64,000 nt of DNA. Origin: Deltaproteobacteria bacterium. GTDB lineage: Bacteria > Myxococcota_A > Polyangia > GCA-2747355 > JADLHG01. Shown here piece after piece: positions 49,178 to 58,247 of the stretch. The notes under the pieces were generated by a model. The model had not been told where the DNA came from. It saw only the letters and a program-made list of their open reading frames with translations, and searched no databases. The stretch covers positions 62,001 to 126,000 of the forward strand of contig JADLHG010000083.1 in assembly GCA_020848905.1 (NCBI GenBank). Direction: 5' to 3'. Both the position numbers and the translations under genes were made by a program. Every line of letters begins with the position of its first letter. Position 1 is the stretch's first letter.

Positions 49178-50215
49178 ATGAAAACGACGAATTTGAGACG
49201 GGCCCTCGCGGCCCTGGTGGGACTCAGCTGGCTCGCGGGAGCCTGCGGTGACGGGGGAGAGCCAGAGGTCGGCGACCGCGGGGCGGTCTATACGCAGGAG
49301 CAGCTCAAGACGGACGGCACCAATTCGTGCCGCGGGCTGTGCGGCAAGAAGGCGCCCGCCGGATGTTGGTGCGACGCGAAGTGCGTCCTCTACGGGGACT
49401 GCTGTCCGGACAAGGCCGCGGCGTGTGACGGGGCCAAGAAGTGCGGGCCCTGGCTGGGAGGTGATTGCGCCGGGGGCGAGGTGTGCGACCGGAAATCCTG
49501 CGGCATCGGCGGCGGCGGGGTATGCGTGAAGCAGCCCAAGGCCGACCAGTGCGGCGAGTTCTTCTTCCTCCCCGCCAAGCCGGTCTGCGGCTGCGATGGC
49601 AAAACCTACGGCAACAACTGCGAGCGCCTCGCCGCGGGGGCGGCCCTCGACCACGCGGGTGCGTGCAAGCCCACGCCCGGCCCCGCGCCGACGCCCGCCC
49701 CGACGCCGGCGCCCAATCCGGCGCCCAATCCGACGCCCAATCCGACGCCCAATCCGACGCCCAATCCGACGCCGGCGCCCGGTCCGACGCCTCCCCCCAC
49801 TCCGAAGAAGTGCGGTCCCTGGCTCGGGGGGCTGTGCGCGGCGGGCGAGCTCTGCAACATCACCTCGTGCGGCATCGGCGCCGGAGGAACGTGTGTGAAG
49901 CAGCCCACGGCCGATCAGTGCGTGGAGTTCTTCTACCTGCCGGCCAAGCCGGTCTGCGGCTGCGACGGCAAGACCTACGGGAGCGACTGCCAGCGGCAGG
50001 TGGCGGGGGTCGCGCGGGCCCACGAAGGGCAGTGCGACCAGCCGACCCCCTGCTCCGCACTCGACGAGGCGGCGTGCACGGCGCGCGCGGATTGCGCCGC
50101 CGGCTACGTCGGATTCTGCGATTGCACCTGCCCCGGGCCGAAGGGCTACGAGGGAGGAGGGTGCGCGAACTGCCCCGCGAGCTGCTTCGCCTTCCAGGCC
50201 TGCGTGGTGAAGTAG
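49178..50215 (+). CDS. lipoprotein with somatomedin B and two Kazal-like domains
   Basis: The 345 residues have a lipobox signal ([15 protein letters not shown]). A somatomedin B-like domain ([27 protein letters not shown]) follows. Two Kazal-like modules are nearly identical: [20 protein letters not shown]...[16 protein letters not shown] and the second with [16 protein letters not shown]. Between them is a long Pro/Asn/Thr/Ala linker of (PNPT) units. The C-terminus has another Cys-rich part ([19 protein letters not shown]). Kazal domains bind and inhibit serine proteases; somatomedin B binds proteins. It is probably a surface lipoprotein for protein binding or protease inhibition. Two subtilase-type genes are elsewhere in the window, but no direct link can be shown. 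Confidence 0.85.
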   Translation: MKTTNLRRALAALVGLSWLAGACGDGGEPEVGDRGAVYTQEQLKTDGTNSCRGLCGKKAPAGCWCDAKCVLYGDCCPDKAAACDGAKKCGPWLGGDCAGGEVCDRKSCGIGGGGVCVKQPKADQCGEFFFLPAKPVCGCDGKTYGNNCERLAAGAALDHAGACKPTPGPAPTPAPTPAPNPAPNPTPNPTPNPTPNPTPAPGPTPPPTPKKCGPWLGGLCAAGELCNITSCGIGAGGTCVKQPTADQCVEFFYLPAKPVCGCDGKTYGSDCQRQVAGVARAHEGQCDQPTPCSALDEAACTARADCAAGYVGFCDCTCPGPKGYEGGGCANCPASCFAFQACVVK

Positions 50216-50275
50216 ACCGCGCGCCTCGCCCACCGCTCGCCTCGCCCGCGTCGCCGATGTGCCGCCGCCGGTGCG

Positions 50276-52243
50276 TTGACCAGCCCTGTCCTGCGTGGCC
50301 TACTCCCCGAGGTGATCCGCCTCTCGGGCCTCCCACTCCTGCTCTGCAGTGCGGCCTGCCTGCTCGCCGCCTGCGCGCACCCCGAGGCGGACGGACGGCG
50401 CTGGGTTAGGGGCGTGCGCATCGAGGGAACCCGGGCGCTCTCGGCGGGCGAGCTCCGGGAGGGGCTGGTCACCCAGGCCACGAGCTGGCTCCCCTTCACC
50501 GAGACGAAGTGGTTCAGCGACACCTCCTTCGAGCTCGACCTGCGCCGCATCGTGGCCCTCTACGCGGAGCGCGGCTTCTACGGTGCGCGCATCGTGCGCC
50601 ACGCGGTCGAACGCCAGGCGAAGAACGCCGTGTCCGTGCGCATCGTGGTAGACGAGGGGACTCCCACCCGCGTGCTGCGCGTCCTCGTGGACGGTCTGCC
50701 GGAGCTGCCGCGAGACGACCGGACGCGACTCGTTCGAGTCCTCCCCCTCCGGGAGGGCCGGATCCTCGACTACCGCGACTACGAGAAGGCCAAGGAACGG
50801 CTCAAGCTCGAGCTCCGCGACCGGGGCTACGCCTACGCCCGTGTCACCGGCGAGGTGCTCGTGGATCGCTCGCAAGCCGAGGCCGTGGTGCGTCTCGTGG
50901 CACAGCCGGGCCCGGAGGTGCGCTTTGGCCGGGCGCGCCTCGTGGGGCACGGCGAGATCCCGGCCGCGCTCGTGCTGCGGAAACTCCTCTGGTCCCCGGG
51001 CCAGCGCTTTCACCCCGAGCTGCTCGTGCGTAGCACCACGCGGCTCCACGAGCTCGAGGTCTTCTCGTCGGTGCGCCTCGAGCTGCCCGCGCGGCCGACC
51101 CCCGTGGCCGACGTGCTGATCACGGTGGCGCCCGGCAAGCTGCGTCGGCTCCGCCTGGGTGGCGGCCTCGGCATCGAGCGCCGGCGGCAGGAGGTCCGCC
51201 TGCAGGCCGAGTGGACCCTGCGCAACTTCCTCGGTGGGCTGCGCACTCTCCGGCTCCGGGCCAAGCCGGCCTTCGTGGTGACCCCCGCGGTCTGGGACGT
51301 TCAGCGCACGGGTCCCGCCGTCGAGACGGACGTGACGTTGACCCAGCCCGACCTGCTGGGCAGCGGGATCACGGTGCACGGCCTCGTGGGCTACGACCTC
51401 GGGGTCCACGAGGGCTATCGGTATCACGGGCCCCGCACGCGAATCGGCGCCGAACGCCCCTTCTGGCGCGATCTACTCCGCATCGGGCTGAGCTGGAACC
51501 TGCAGTACTTCGACTTCTTCGACATCGACTCCGCGGTCTTCAATCCTGCCGTGACCCCCCTCGGGCTGGGGTTCAAAGATCCGTACCGGCTCGCCTGGCT
51601 CGAGCAGGTTGCGGAGCTCGACCTGCGCGACAACCCGCTCGACCCCCGCACGGGGGGCTGGTTCGGGGTGCGGCTCGAGGAGGGGTTCGGCGGCGTGGGT
51701 GGCGACTTCGCCTACTTCAAGCTGACCCCCGAGGCGCGGGGCTACCTGCCGCTCGGACAGCGGTTCGCCCTGGCCGCGCGGCTGCTCTGGGGCTGGTTGA
51801 AGCCGGCGAGCGCGCAGGACAGCCCCATCACCCGGCGCTACGCGCTCGGGGGGCCCACGAGCCATCGGGGTTTCACCTACGGGCGGCTGGCGCCGCAGGT
51901 ACGCGATCCGGTCTCCGAGCGCCTGCTGCCGATCGGGGGGGACGCGGCCTTCCTGGGGTCCTTCGAGCTCAAGGTGCGCGTGGTGCGGCTCGTGGGCTAC
52001 TGGCTCGGCGTCGTGGCCTTCGTGGACGGCGGCGACGTGACGCCGGAGCTCGCGCAGCTCGATCTCCGCCGGCTGCACTGGGCGGTCGGGGGCAGCCTGG
52101 CCTACGAGACGCCGATCGGTGCGGTGCGGCTGGGCCTGGGAGTGCGCCTGAATCGCCTCGAGGAGGCGGCCGCGGGGGAGCTGCCGAACCCCGACCCCGG
52201 AGAGCGCCTGGCGTTTCACCTGATGATTGGCGCGTCGTTCTAG
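50276..52243 (+). CDS. Omp85/TamA-like outer-membrane protein
   Basis: The frame from TTG 50276 gives 655 residues; GTG 50312 is an alternative start. The signal is hydrophobic (GLPLLLCSAACLLAACA) with a lipobox-like LAAC, unusual for an Omp85 protein. POTRA-like domains fill about 40-290 (VRGVRIEGTRALSAGELREG, VRIVVDEGTPTRVLRVLVDG). A 16-strand-type beta-barrel follows (GGGLGIERRRQEVRLQAEWT, RYALGGPTSHRGFTYGRLAP with the L6-type motif, ending HLMIGASF, C-terminal Phe). The next gene begins at the very next base and encodes TamB, so this is probably TamA: the pair moves lipids or folds outer-membrane proteins. Fairly sure about family, less about TamA subtype. Confidence 0.85.
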   Translation: MTSPVLRGLLPEVIRLSGLPLLLCSAACLLAACAHPEADGRRWVRGVRIEGTRALSAGELREGLVTQATSWLPFTETKWFSDTSFELDLRRIVALYAERGFYGARIVRHAVERQAKNAVSVRIVVDEGTPTRVLRVLVDGLPELPRDDRTRLVRVLPLREGRILDYRDYEKAKERLKLELRDRGYAYARVTGEVLVDRSQAEAVVRLVAQPGPEVRFGRARLVGHGEIPAALVLRKLLWSPGQRFHPELLVRSTTRLHELEVFSSVRLELPARPTPVADVLITVAPGKLRRLRLGGGLGIERRRQEVRLQAEWTLRNFLGGLRTLRLRAKPAFVVTPAVWDVQRTGPAVETDVTLTQPDLLGSGITVHGLVGYDLGVHEGYRYHGPRTRIGAERPFWRDLLRIGLSWNLQYFDFFDIDSAVFNPAVTPLGLGFKDPYRLAWLEQVAELDLRDNPLDPRTGGWFGVRLEEGFGGVGGDFAYFKLTPEARGYLPLGQRFALAARLLWGWLKPASAQDSPITRRYALGGPTSHRGFTYGRLAPQVRDPVSERLLPIGGDAAFLGSFELKVRVVRLVGYWLGVVAFVDGGDVTPELAQLDLRRLHWAVGGSLAYETPIGAVRLGLGVRLNRLEEAAAGELPNPDPGERLAFHLMIGASF

Positions 52244-55200
52244 ATGGGGCGCTCTAGAATACATAAACCTAAACGCTGGGGCCGCCGGGCCGGCTACTTG
52301 GGGCTCGCGCTGGTTCTCGCCACCGTGGCGCTGCTCGCGGGGAGCTGGCAGGGGCTCAAGACCCGCAGCGGTCAGGCGCTGCTGCACCGAGCGCTCCTGG
52401 CGCAGCTCAAAGAGCGCATACCCGGGCTGCAGGTGGGCTACCTGGGCGGAGACCTGCCGGCCGAGCTCCTGCTCGGCCAGGTCCGCGTGCTCGACGCCTA
52501 CGGACGCGAGGCCCTGGGAGCGGACTGGGTGGCGGCGCGCCTCGACCTATCCGGGGTGCTCCGCAAGGTCGTGCGCATCGAGCGTCTGGTCCTCGTGCGG
52601 CCTCGGGTGCTCGCCTATCCCGTCCTCGGCGGGCGCTTCAATCTCGAGGAGCTCGTCGTGCCGGGCCCGGCGCCGTCCACGCCGAGCACCTGGTCGGTCG
52701 AGCTCGGCGACGTGCGTCTCGCGCGCGGTGAGCTCGACCTGACGTACGGCATCCAGCGCGGCCAGACGGTGCGCCTGCGGGAGCTCTCGGCCCTCGGGTG
52801 GCTGCGCGTGCGAGGCGGCGACCTCGACGGCGAGCTGCGCTCCCTCTCGGTGCGGGGCGAGGCGGCCGGCCGCCGTTTCCAGCTCGCGACGAGTCTGTCC
52901 GCTCGCCTCGGTGCGGTAGCCATGAAGGTGACCGGCCAGGCGCAGGTGCGCGAGCTCTTGCCGGGGGGGGCCGTGTCGGTCCGGTTCGAGGCCGACGGAC
53001 CCTTCGACCGGCTGGTCTGCCGCGCGGGAGTCGCGAGCCCCGCGCTTGGCGCGGTGACCGTCGATGGCCTGCTGCGCCTGCCGAAGGGGCGTCCTTGGTC
53101 GTACGCCGTGACGACGCGCCTCGAGCGCCTTCATCCCGGGGTGCTGGTGCCGGCCCTGCGGTCGAGCGAGCTGACGGCTGTCCTCACGGCGAAAGGGGAG
53201 GGGACGCCGCTCGACCCGAGGGCTCGGGCCTCCGCCGTCCTCGAGGTGGTGCGCGCGAAGCTCGCGGAGTGGGAGGTCTCGACGGGGCGGGTGGACGCGA
53301 CCCTCGTCGGGGATCGCTGGACCGTGCGCGACGGTGCCCTGACCGTGGCGGGCGTGAAGGTAGGGCTTCGCGGCACCGGCCAGGGTCCGCAGGTGGAGGG
53401 GAGCCTGAAGGCGGCGATCGCGCCGGGGAGCGCGCGTCCCGGCCCGCTGGCAGCGCTGCGAGGCCGCTGGCGGCTCGAGGCGGGAGTCAGCGGCCGGCTG
53501 CCGGACGGGCTGAAGGGACAGGCGGAGCTCTCGGCGCACGAAGCGTCAGTGGCGGGGCACCGCGTGGGCAGCCTCAGGCTGCGCGCGGAGGTGCGCGGCT
53601 CGCGCGACTCCCCGTCCGGCACGCTCCGGGCGGAGGTGCGCGGCCTGCGACCCGCGGGGAGCGAGCTGCGCCTGGATCGCGTGCGGGTAGGCGCCGCAGG
53701 AGGATTGACGGGAGGGCGCGTGACGGTCGATGCGGAGGGCCACGACGCCCGAGTGACCGTGAAAGGGAACCTTCAGCGTCGGGGGAGCGCGTGGCACCTC
53801 GGGCTGGTGGAGCTGCGCGGGCGGCGCGAGCGGCTGGAGCTGGCGCTCACGCGCCCGGTGGCCCTCGAATGGCGCAAGGGGACCTTGAGCATCCTCAGGC
53901 CGTTCGTTCTGCGCGGGCGAGGCGGAGAGCTCGAGCTCGAGGGGCGCTTCACGCCGGGGACCCAGGAGCGCGTGGCCGGGCTGCTCGCCATTGCCCGAGG
54001 TCTGCGGCTGCCCAGGCTGGGCGCGGTGACCGGGCAGCTGAAGCTCGAGCTCCTGCGGAGGGCGACCGAGCTGAACCTGAACGTCGCGCTCGGTCGAGGA
54101 GCAGGGGGCACCTCGGCCTCCGTGACGGGGCGGCTGCCCTTCGGCTGGCGCAGTGGCTTGCGGCGCGACGTGCCGCTCGCGCTGGACGGTCAGCTCCGGC
54201 GGGTGTCGCTCGCGTGGCTGAGCTACCTCGGCGGCCGGCCCGGTTGGATGACGGGCGCCCTCGACGCGCGCGTGCAGCTCTCCGGCACGCTCGAGGCGCC
54301 GGCGGCACTGGTGCGCCTGGAGACGGAGCGCGTGGTCGCGGGGCCGTGGGAGCTCGCACGAAGCGGGCTGGAGGTAGAGGGAGATGCGCGAGGCGTGCGC
54401 GTGCGGCTCGAGTCTCGCTTGCCGACGGGTGCCGGCGTGCACCTGCGCGGCGCGGCGGGCCTGCCTCTCGCGGCGCTGCTCCGACAGTCGGGGCTCGCGC
54501 TGGCGCCTCGGGGACGCGAGCGGCTCCCACCCCTCGAGGCGACGCCGGTCGAGCTCGCGCTGGAGGTGAAGGAGGTCCCCGCGGCGCTGCTCCGGCAGCT
54601 CGTTCCCTCCCTCGCGCCTCTCGAGGGGCGCCTCGGTGCGAGCGTGAGCCTTCGGGGGCCCATCTCGGCCTGCGCGCTGGCGCTCCGCGCGCGGCTGGAG
54701 GGTGGTCGATGGGACGGCGTCTCTCTCGGGGACTTCGGGCTGCGCGCCGACGGGCAGCTCGGCCCGGCGCGCACGCGGCTCACGGGAGCTGCGTCGTGGA
54801 ACGGGCGCGAGACGCTCGCCTTCGGCGGGAGCACCGCCACGGGCCTTCTGGGTCTGCGGGCTGCGCTCGCGTCCCGCCGCGCCGCGCTGAACGGGCAGGT
54901 CACGGTCACTGACCTCGATCTGGCGCGCCTCGCGGCTGCGCGCCTGCTCCCCGCCGGGGTCCAGGGACGACTCGCGGCGCAGGCCTGGTTCAATGGATCG
55001 TGGAGCGCGCCCAGGCTCCAGGCGGCGCTCCGGCTCCGCGATCCGGGCGTGACGCAGGCGCGCCTACGTGAAGTCGAGGCGCACGTGAGGCTCGACGACC
55101 GAGGGCTCGCGGTGAAGGCGCGCGCCCTCCAGGGCGCAGGGGGACAGCTCTACCTCGTGGGCCGCCACGCGCTCCGCGCCGGAGCCGCGGTCGATGGCGA

Positions 55201-56521
55201 GTTGCAGGTGAACCGGATGCAGCTCGCCCCGCTGAAGGCCCTGGTGCCGGAGGTCCAGAGACTTCAGGGAGAGCTCTCGGGCGCGTTGCGCCTGAAGGGT
55301 TCGTTCGACCGTCCTCTGCTCTCCGGGGGGCTGACGCTCACCCGGGGAGCCGCCGGGGTTCTGGGTCGCCCCGTCCTCGACGGCATCCAAGCGCAGCTCT
55401 CGCTCGTGCCCGGGGAGCTGCGGCTGCTTCGGCTCCGCATCCCGGAGGGGGATCGCAGTCTCGAGGTCACCGCGCGCCTGAAGCTCGCCGGGCTACGGCC
55501 CGAACACCTGACGCTGAAGCTCCTGTCGAAGCGCTTCCCTCTGGTCTACGTGGGCGTGCCGAACGCGTCGTTCGAGGGAGCGCTCGAGGGAGCGCTGGCC
55601 TTCGGCGAACGCGGGCTCGAGGGGACCGTGCGCTCCCGCGGCGGGCTCATTCGCATGCCCACGCTGCCGGGCGCGCGCCGCGCCCTCCATCGGCTGGGGG
55701 ACCTGCCCGAGGTGCGCTTCACCGAGGGGCGGCTCCTCGACCGCGGCGGGGTGCTGCTCCCCGTTGCGCGCAGGTCGTCGAGTCCAGCGCTGAGTCTGGC
55801 CATCGATGTTCGGGGGCTCGCCATCACGGGGAAGGAGCTCACCGGCCAGCTGGAGACCCGGCTGCGGCTCCGGCACGGCGGCGGCAACCCGTTGCTTCTC
55901 GAGGGGGACGCGGCGCTGGTCGATGGCCGCATCACGCTCCTCAAGCGCGCCTACGAGGTGCGCCGGGCTCGCGTGAACTTCGATGGCAGCCCCGAGCTCG
56001 ACCCGGGTCTGGACGTCCGACTGACGCGGCAGTTCCCCGAGGCTCTGCTGATCCTCGACCTCGGGGGGACGCTCGCCGAGCCGCGGCTCGAGCTCTCGAG
56101 CGACCCGGCGGTCTACGATCGAGGACAGCTGATCAGCCTCGTGCTCAGCGGTCAGGCGGGCGGTGCGTCGGGAGCCGCGGGTTCGGGCTCGACCCTGGCC
56201 CTGGCGGGGATCCTCATGCAGCTCGCCGTGGGGAATCTCGCCGACCGCATCGTGCCCGGCGTGGCGCCCGACGTGGTGCGCATCGACACGGTCCAGGGGG
56301 CGGCCGGGGGCGCGACGGGAGAGCGCACCAAGCTCGAGGTGGGCAAGTACCTCGGAGACCGCGTCTACGTGGGCTACCGGCGGATCATCGGCGCCGTGGA
56401 GGGCGAGAACCGCAACGAGGGGCGCCTCGAGCTCCGCTTCCTCAGCCGCTGGGCCTTCGAGGCGGCCTTCGGCGACGCGGCGGTGGGCGGACTCGACCTG
56501 TTCTGGACCTACTGGTATTAG
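52244..56521 (+). CDS. tamB: TamB-like translocation and assembly module protein
   Basis: ATG 52244 directly abuts the stop of the Omp85 gene (TAGATG), implying translational coupling. The 1425 residues have an N-terminal membrane anchor (YLGLALVLATVALLAGSW) and a long beta-rich AsmA/TamB-type body with repeats such as LSVRGEAAGRRFQLATSLSA. The C-terminal TamB (DUF490) domain ends VYVGYRRIIGAVEGENRNEG and FLSRWAFEAAFGDAAVGGLD, with the terminal LFWTYWY. TamB spans the periplasm and forms a hydrophobic groove, believed to carry phospholipid between membranes, together with TamA. The assignment is firm. Confidence 0.93.
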   Translation: MGRSRIHKPKRWGRRAGYLGLALVLATVALLAGSWQGLKTRSGQALLHRALLAQLKERIPGLQVGYLGGDLPAELLLGQVRVLDAYGREALGADWVAARLDLSGVLRKVVRIERLVLVRPRVLAYPVLGGRFNLEELVVPGPAPSTPSTWSVELGDVRLARGELDLTYGIQRGQTVRLRELSALGWLRVRGGDLDGELRSLSVRGEAAGRRFQLATSLSARLGAVAMKVTGQAQVRELLPGGAVSVRFEADGPFDRLVCRAGVASPALGAVTVDGLLRLPKGRPWSYAVTTRLERLHPGVLVPALRSSELTAVLTAKGEGTPLDPRARASAVLEVVRAKLAEWEVSTGRVDATLVGDRWTVRDGALTVAGVKVGLRGTGQGPQVEGSLKAAIAPGSARPGPLAALRGRWRLEAGVSGRLPDGLKGQAELSAHEASVAGHRVGSLRLRAEVRGSRDSPSGTLRAEVRGLRPAGSELRLDRVRVGAAGGLTGGRVTVDAEGHDARVTVKGNLQRRGSAWHLGLVELRGRRERLELALTRPVALEWRKGTLSILRPFVLRGRGGELELEGRFTPGTQERVAGLLAIARGLRLPRLGAVTGQLKLELLRRATELNLNVALGRGAGGTSASVTGRLPFGWRSGLRRDVPLALDGQLRRVSLAWLSYLGGRPGWMTGALDARVQLSGTLEAPAALVRLETERVVAGPWELARSGLEVEGDARGVRVRLESRLPTGAGVHLRGAAGLPLAALLRQSGLALAPRGRERLPPLEATPVELALEVKEVPAALLRQLVPSLAPLEGRLGASVSLRGPISACALALRARLEGGRWDGVSLGDFGLRADGQLGPARTRLTGAASWNGRETLAFGGSTATGLLGLRAALASRRAALNGQVTVTDLDLARLAAARLLPAGVQGRLAAQAWFNGSWSAPRLQAALRLRDPGVTQARLREVEAHVRLDDRGLAVKARALQGAGGQLYLVGRHALRAGAAVDGELQVNRMQLAPLKALVPEVQRLQGELSGALRLKGSFDRPLLSGGLTLTRGAAGVLGRPVLDGIQAQLSLVPGELRLLRLRIPEGDRSLEVTARLKLAGLRPEHLTLKLLSKRFPLVYVGVPNASFEGALEGALAFGERGLEGTVRSRGGLIRMPTLPGARRALHRLGDLPEVRFTEGRLLDRGGVLLPVARRSSSPALSLAIDVRGLAITGKELTGQLETRLRLRHGGGNPLLLEGDAALVDGRITLLKRAYEVRRARVNFDGSPELDPGLDVRLTRQFPEALLILDLGGTLAEPRLELSSDPAVYDRGQLISLVLSGQAGGASGAAGSGSTLALAGILMQLAVGNLADRIVPGVAPDVVRIDTVQGAAGGATGERTKLEVGKYLGDRVYVGYRRIIGAVEGENRNEGRLELRFLSRWAFEAAFGDAAVGGLDLFWTYWY

Positions 56522-56546
56522 AGAGATGGTTCCAGAACCGCCGCTC

Positions 56547-58157
56547 CTAATTCCCCATCTGCACCGTCAGCGTCGGCCGCCCCTGCGCGTTCCAGTCCCC
56601 GGTGTCGGAGGAGACGAAGTACTTGCCGCTGTGGTAGGCGTCGTCGGCGCTGTAGAGCACGAGGCGCAGCGGCTCGCCTCGCTCGTACGCGCGGGCCGCG
56701 GCCCAGCTCACGTCCAGGTCCCGCGCCACTCCGGGCCAGCCCGGGAAGGCCGCCAGGACGCCCACCGTGGCTCCGCCGGTGTTGGTCAGGGCGAGGGGGG
56801 CGTTGTTCCAGCTCACGCTCCCCTCGATGAAGTCGGCGCTCGAGACGAGCACCTGGATCCAGGAGGGCTTCGCGTCGGCGGGTTGCGCGTTCCCCATCTG
56901 GTAGAGCGTGAGCTTGGCCGACGCGACCTTCTTTCCGACGGGCAGGCTGGCCAGCGGGAAGGTGAGATAGACCTTCGAGAAGCAGGGCCAGTCGGCGATG
57001 TCCGACTGGTTCTGCACGTTGAGCTCCGTGCTCGCGGCGTAGTTCTTGTCTCCCCACTGGGTGAAGAAGTTCAGGCCCGCCCCGCAGGTGGTGCCGCCGC
57101 CCACGGCCGCGTCGACCACGGTCTGGCCGTTGAGCTTGTGCCGCACGGTGATCGGCGCCCCCGACGGCGTGCCGCCGCTGTGCGCGGGCAGGCCGAAGGC
57201 CAGCTCTCCCCAGCTCGACGGCGTGGTGTCGGTCGCCGAGGCGTTCGGCCACTTCTGCATGGGGAGCACAGGGCCCGCGGCGGTGTCGCGGTCGTGAAGC
57301 GTGACCGCTGCTCGCCAGACCGTGCCCGCCGCCGGCGCAGCGCCGAGACCGAGGCTCGAGAACGGGATGCGCAGGGTGCAGGCCCAGCCGCGGTCGTCGG
57401 TGTCGTTGTTCGGCGCGTCGCCGCGCCAGGCGCTGGTCGTGGTGAAGACGACGCTCGCCGCCTTCCACGCCCCGGCGTCTCCGCGGTAGGCCGCTTGATA
57501 GCCGGTGCGCGCCTGCCAGTGGTTGAGCTGGCAGACGAAGCGATAGCTCTGCGGGTCGAGGGCGGAGGCGTCACCGGCCTGCGTGCGCAGCAGCACGGTG
57601 ACGGCGTCCCACTCGGCGAGGTCGGCCGCACCCGGTGTCTCGTCGTACCAGAGGCGCCGGTCGAAGGCCGCGACGTAGAGGTAGAGCTCGGTCGCGTTGT
57701 ACCCAACGCGGAGGTCGGCATAGTTGGCCTGGCTGTCCACCTTGCCAAACCAGGCGATGGCCGTCTGGTTGAAGACCACCGCCCCGCTGAACTGCGGCAG
57801 ATGGATGCGCGCCCGGGTGACGGGGGGCACGACGGTGCCCGAGTCGCTTCGCCGCGCGTCTGGAGGGCGCCCGTCTCGTGGAAGGCCGGTGTCGCGCCGT
57901 CCGCCGTCCCTTGGCGTCGCGCCGTCTCGACGAGCGCCATCGGTGCGGGGGCCATCCGTGACCGGTGGAGCGCCGTCGCCGCCGGGGAGCGCGCCGTCCC
58001 CCGACGCAGGCGCGCCGTCCCCCGGTGCCGAGCCATCCCCGGCTACCGCGCCCCCGTCGGCGCTGAGGGCAGCGTCGGCGCCCGAGCCGGACTCCTTGCA
58101 GCCGAGAGAGAGCTGGGCCCCCGCGTAGATCGCGAAGCAGAGCAGGTAGCGTTTCAC
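56547..58157 (-). CDS. lipoprotein with CBM9/DOMON-like and DNRLRE-like domains
   Basis: GTG 58157 has GGAGG 6 nt upstream, so it is preferred over ATG 58178. The 536 residues begin with a lipobox signal (LLCFAIYAGAQLSLGC) and a long Asp/Gly/Ala-rich linker (GDGSAPGDGAPASGDGALPG). Then comes a beta-sandwich with YADLRVGYNATELYLYVAAF, WYDETPGAADLAEWDAVTVL and ACTLRIPFSSLGLG, which resembles family 9 carbohydrate-binding or DOMON-type domains. The C-terminal part (KKVASAKLTLYQMGNAQPAD, FVSSDTGDWNAQGRPTLTV) resembles DNRLRE domains. Likely an outer-surface sugar- or matrix-binding protein. Convergent with tamB. Confidence 0.75.
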   Translation of the reverse strand: MKRYLLCFAIYAGAQLSLGCKESGSGADAALSADGGAVAGDGSAPGDGAPASGDGALPGGDGAPPVTDGPRTDGARRDGATPRDGGRRDTGLPRDGRPPDARRSDSGTVVPPVTRARIHLPQFSGAVVFNQTAIAWFGKVDSQANYADLRVGYNATELYLYVAAFDRRLWYDETPGAADLAEWDAVTVLLRTQAGDASALDPQSYRFVCQLNHWQARTGYQAAYRGDAGAWKAASVVFTTTSAWRGDAPNNDTDDRGWACTLRIPFSSLGLGAAPAAGTVWRAAVTLHDRDTAAGPVLPMQKWPNASATDTTPSSWGELAFGLPAHSGGTPSGAPITVRHKLNGQTVVDAAVGGGTTCGAGLNFFTQWGDKNYAASTELNVQNQSDIADWPCFSKVYLTFPLASLPVGKKVASAKLTLYQMGNAQPADAKPSWIQVLVSSADFIEGSVSWNNAPLALTNTGGATVGVLAAFPGWPGVARDLDVSWAAARAYERGEPLRLVLYSADDAYHSGKYFVSSDTGDWNAQGRPTLTVQMGN

Positions 58158-58247
58158 TCCGCACCTCCAGTCACCCATGGTACATGGGCCGTTGTCAGAG
58201 GGCACCCCGCCGAATAGGATGGCCGCGGCGCACGGAGGAGACCTCGC

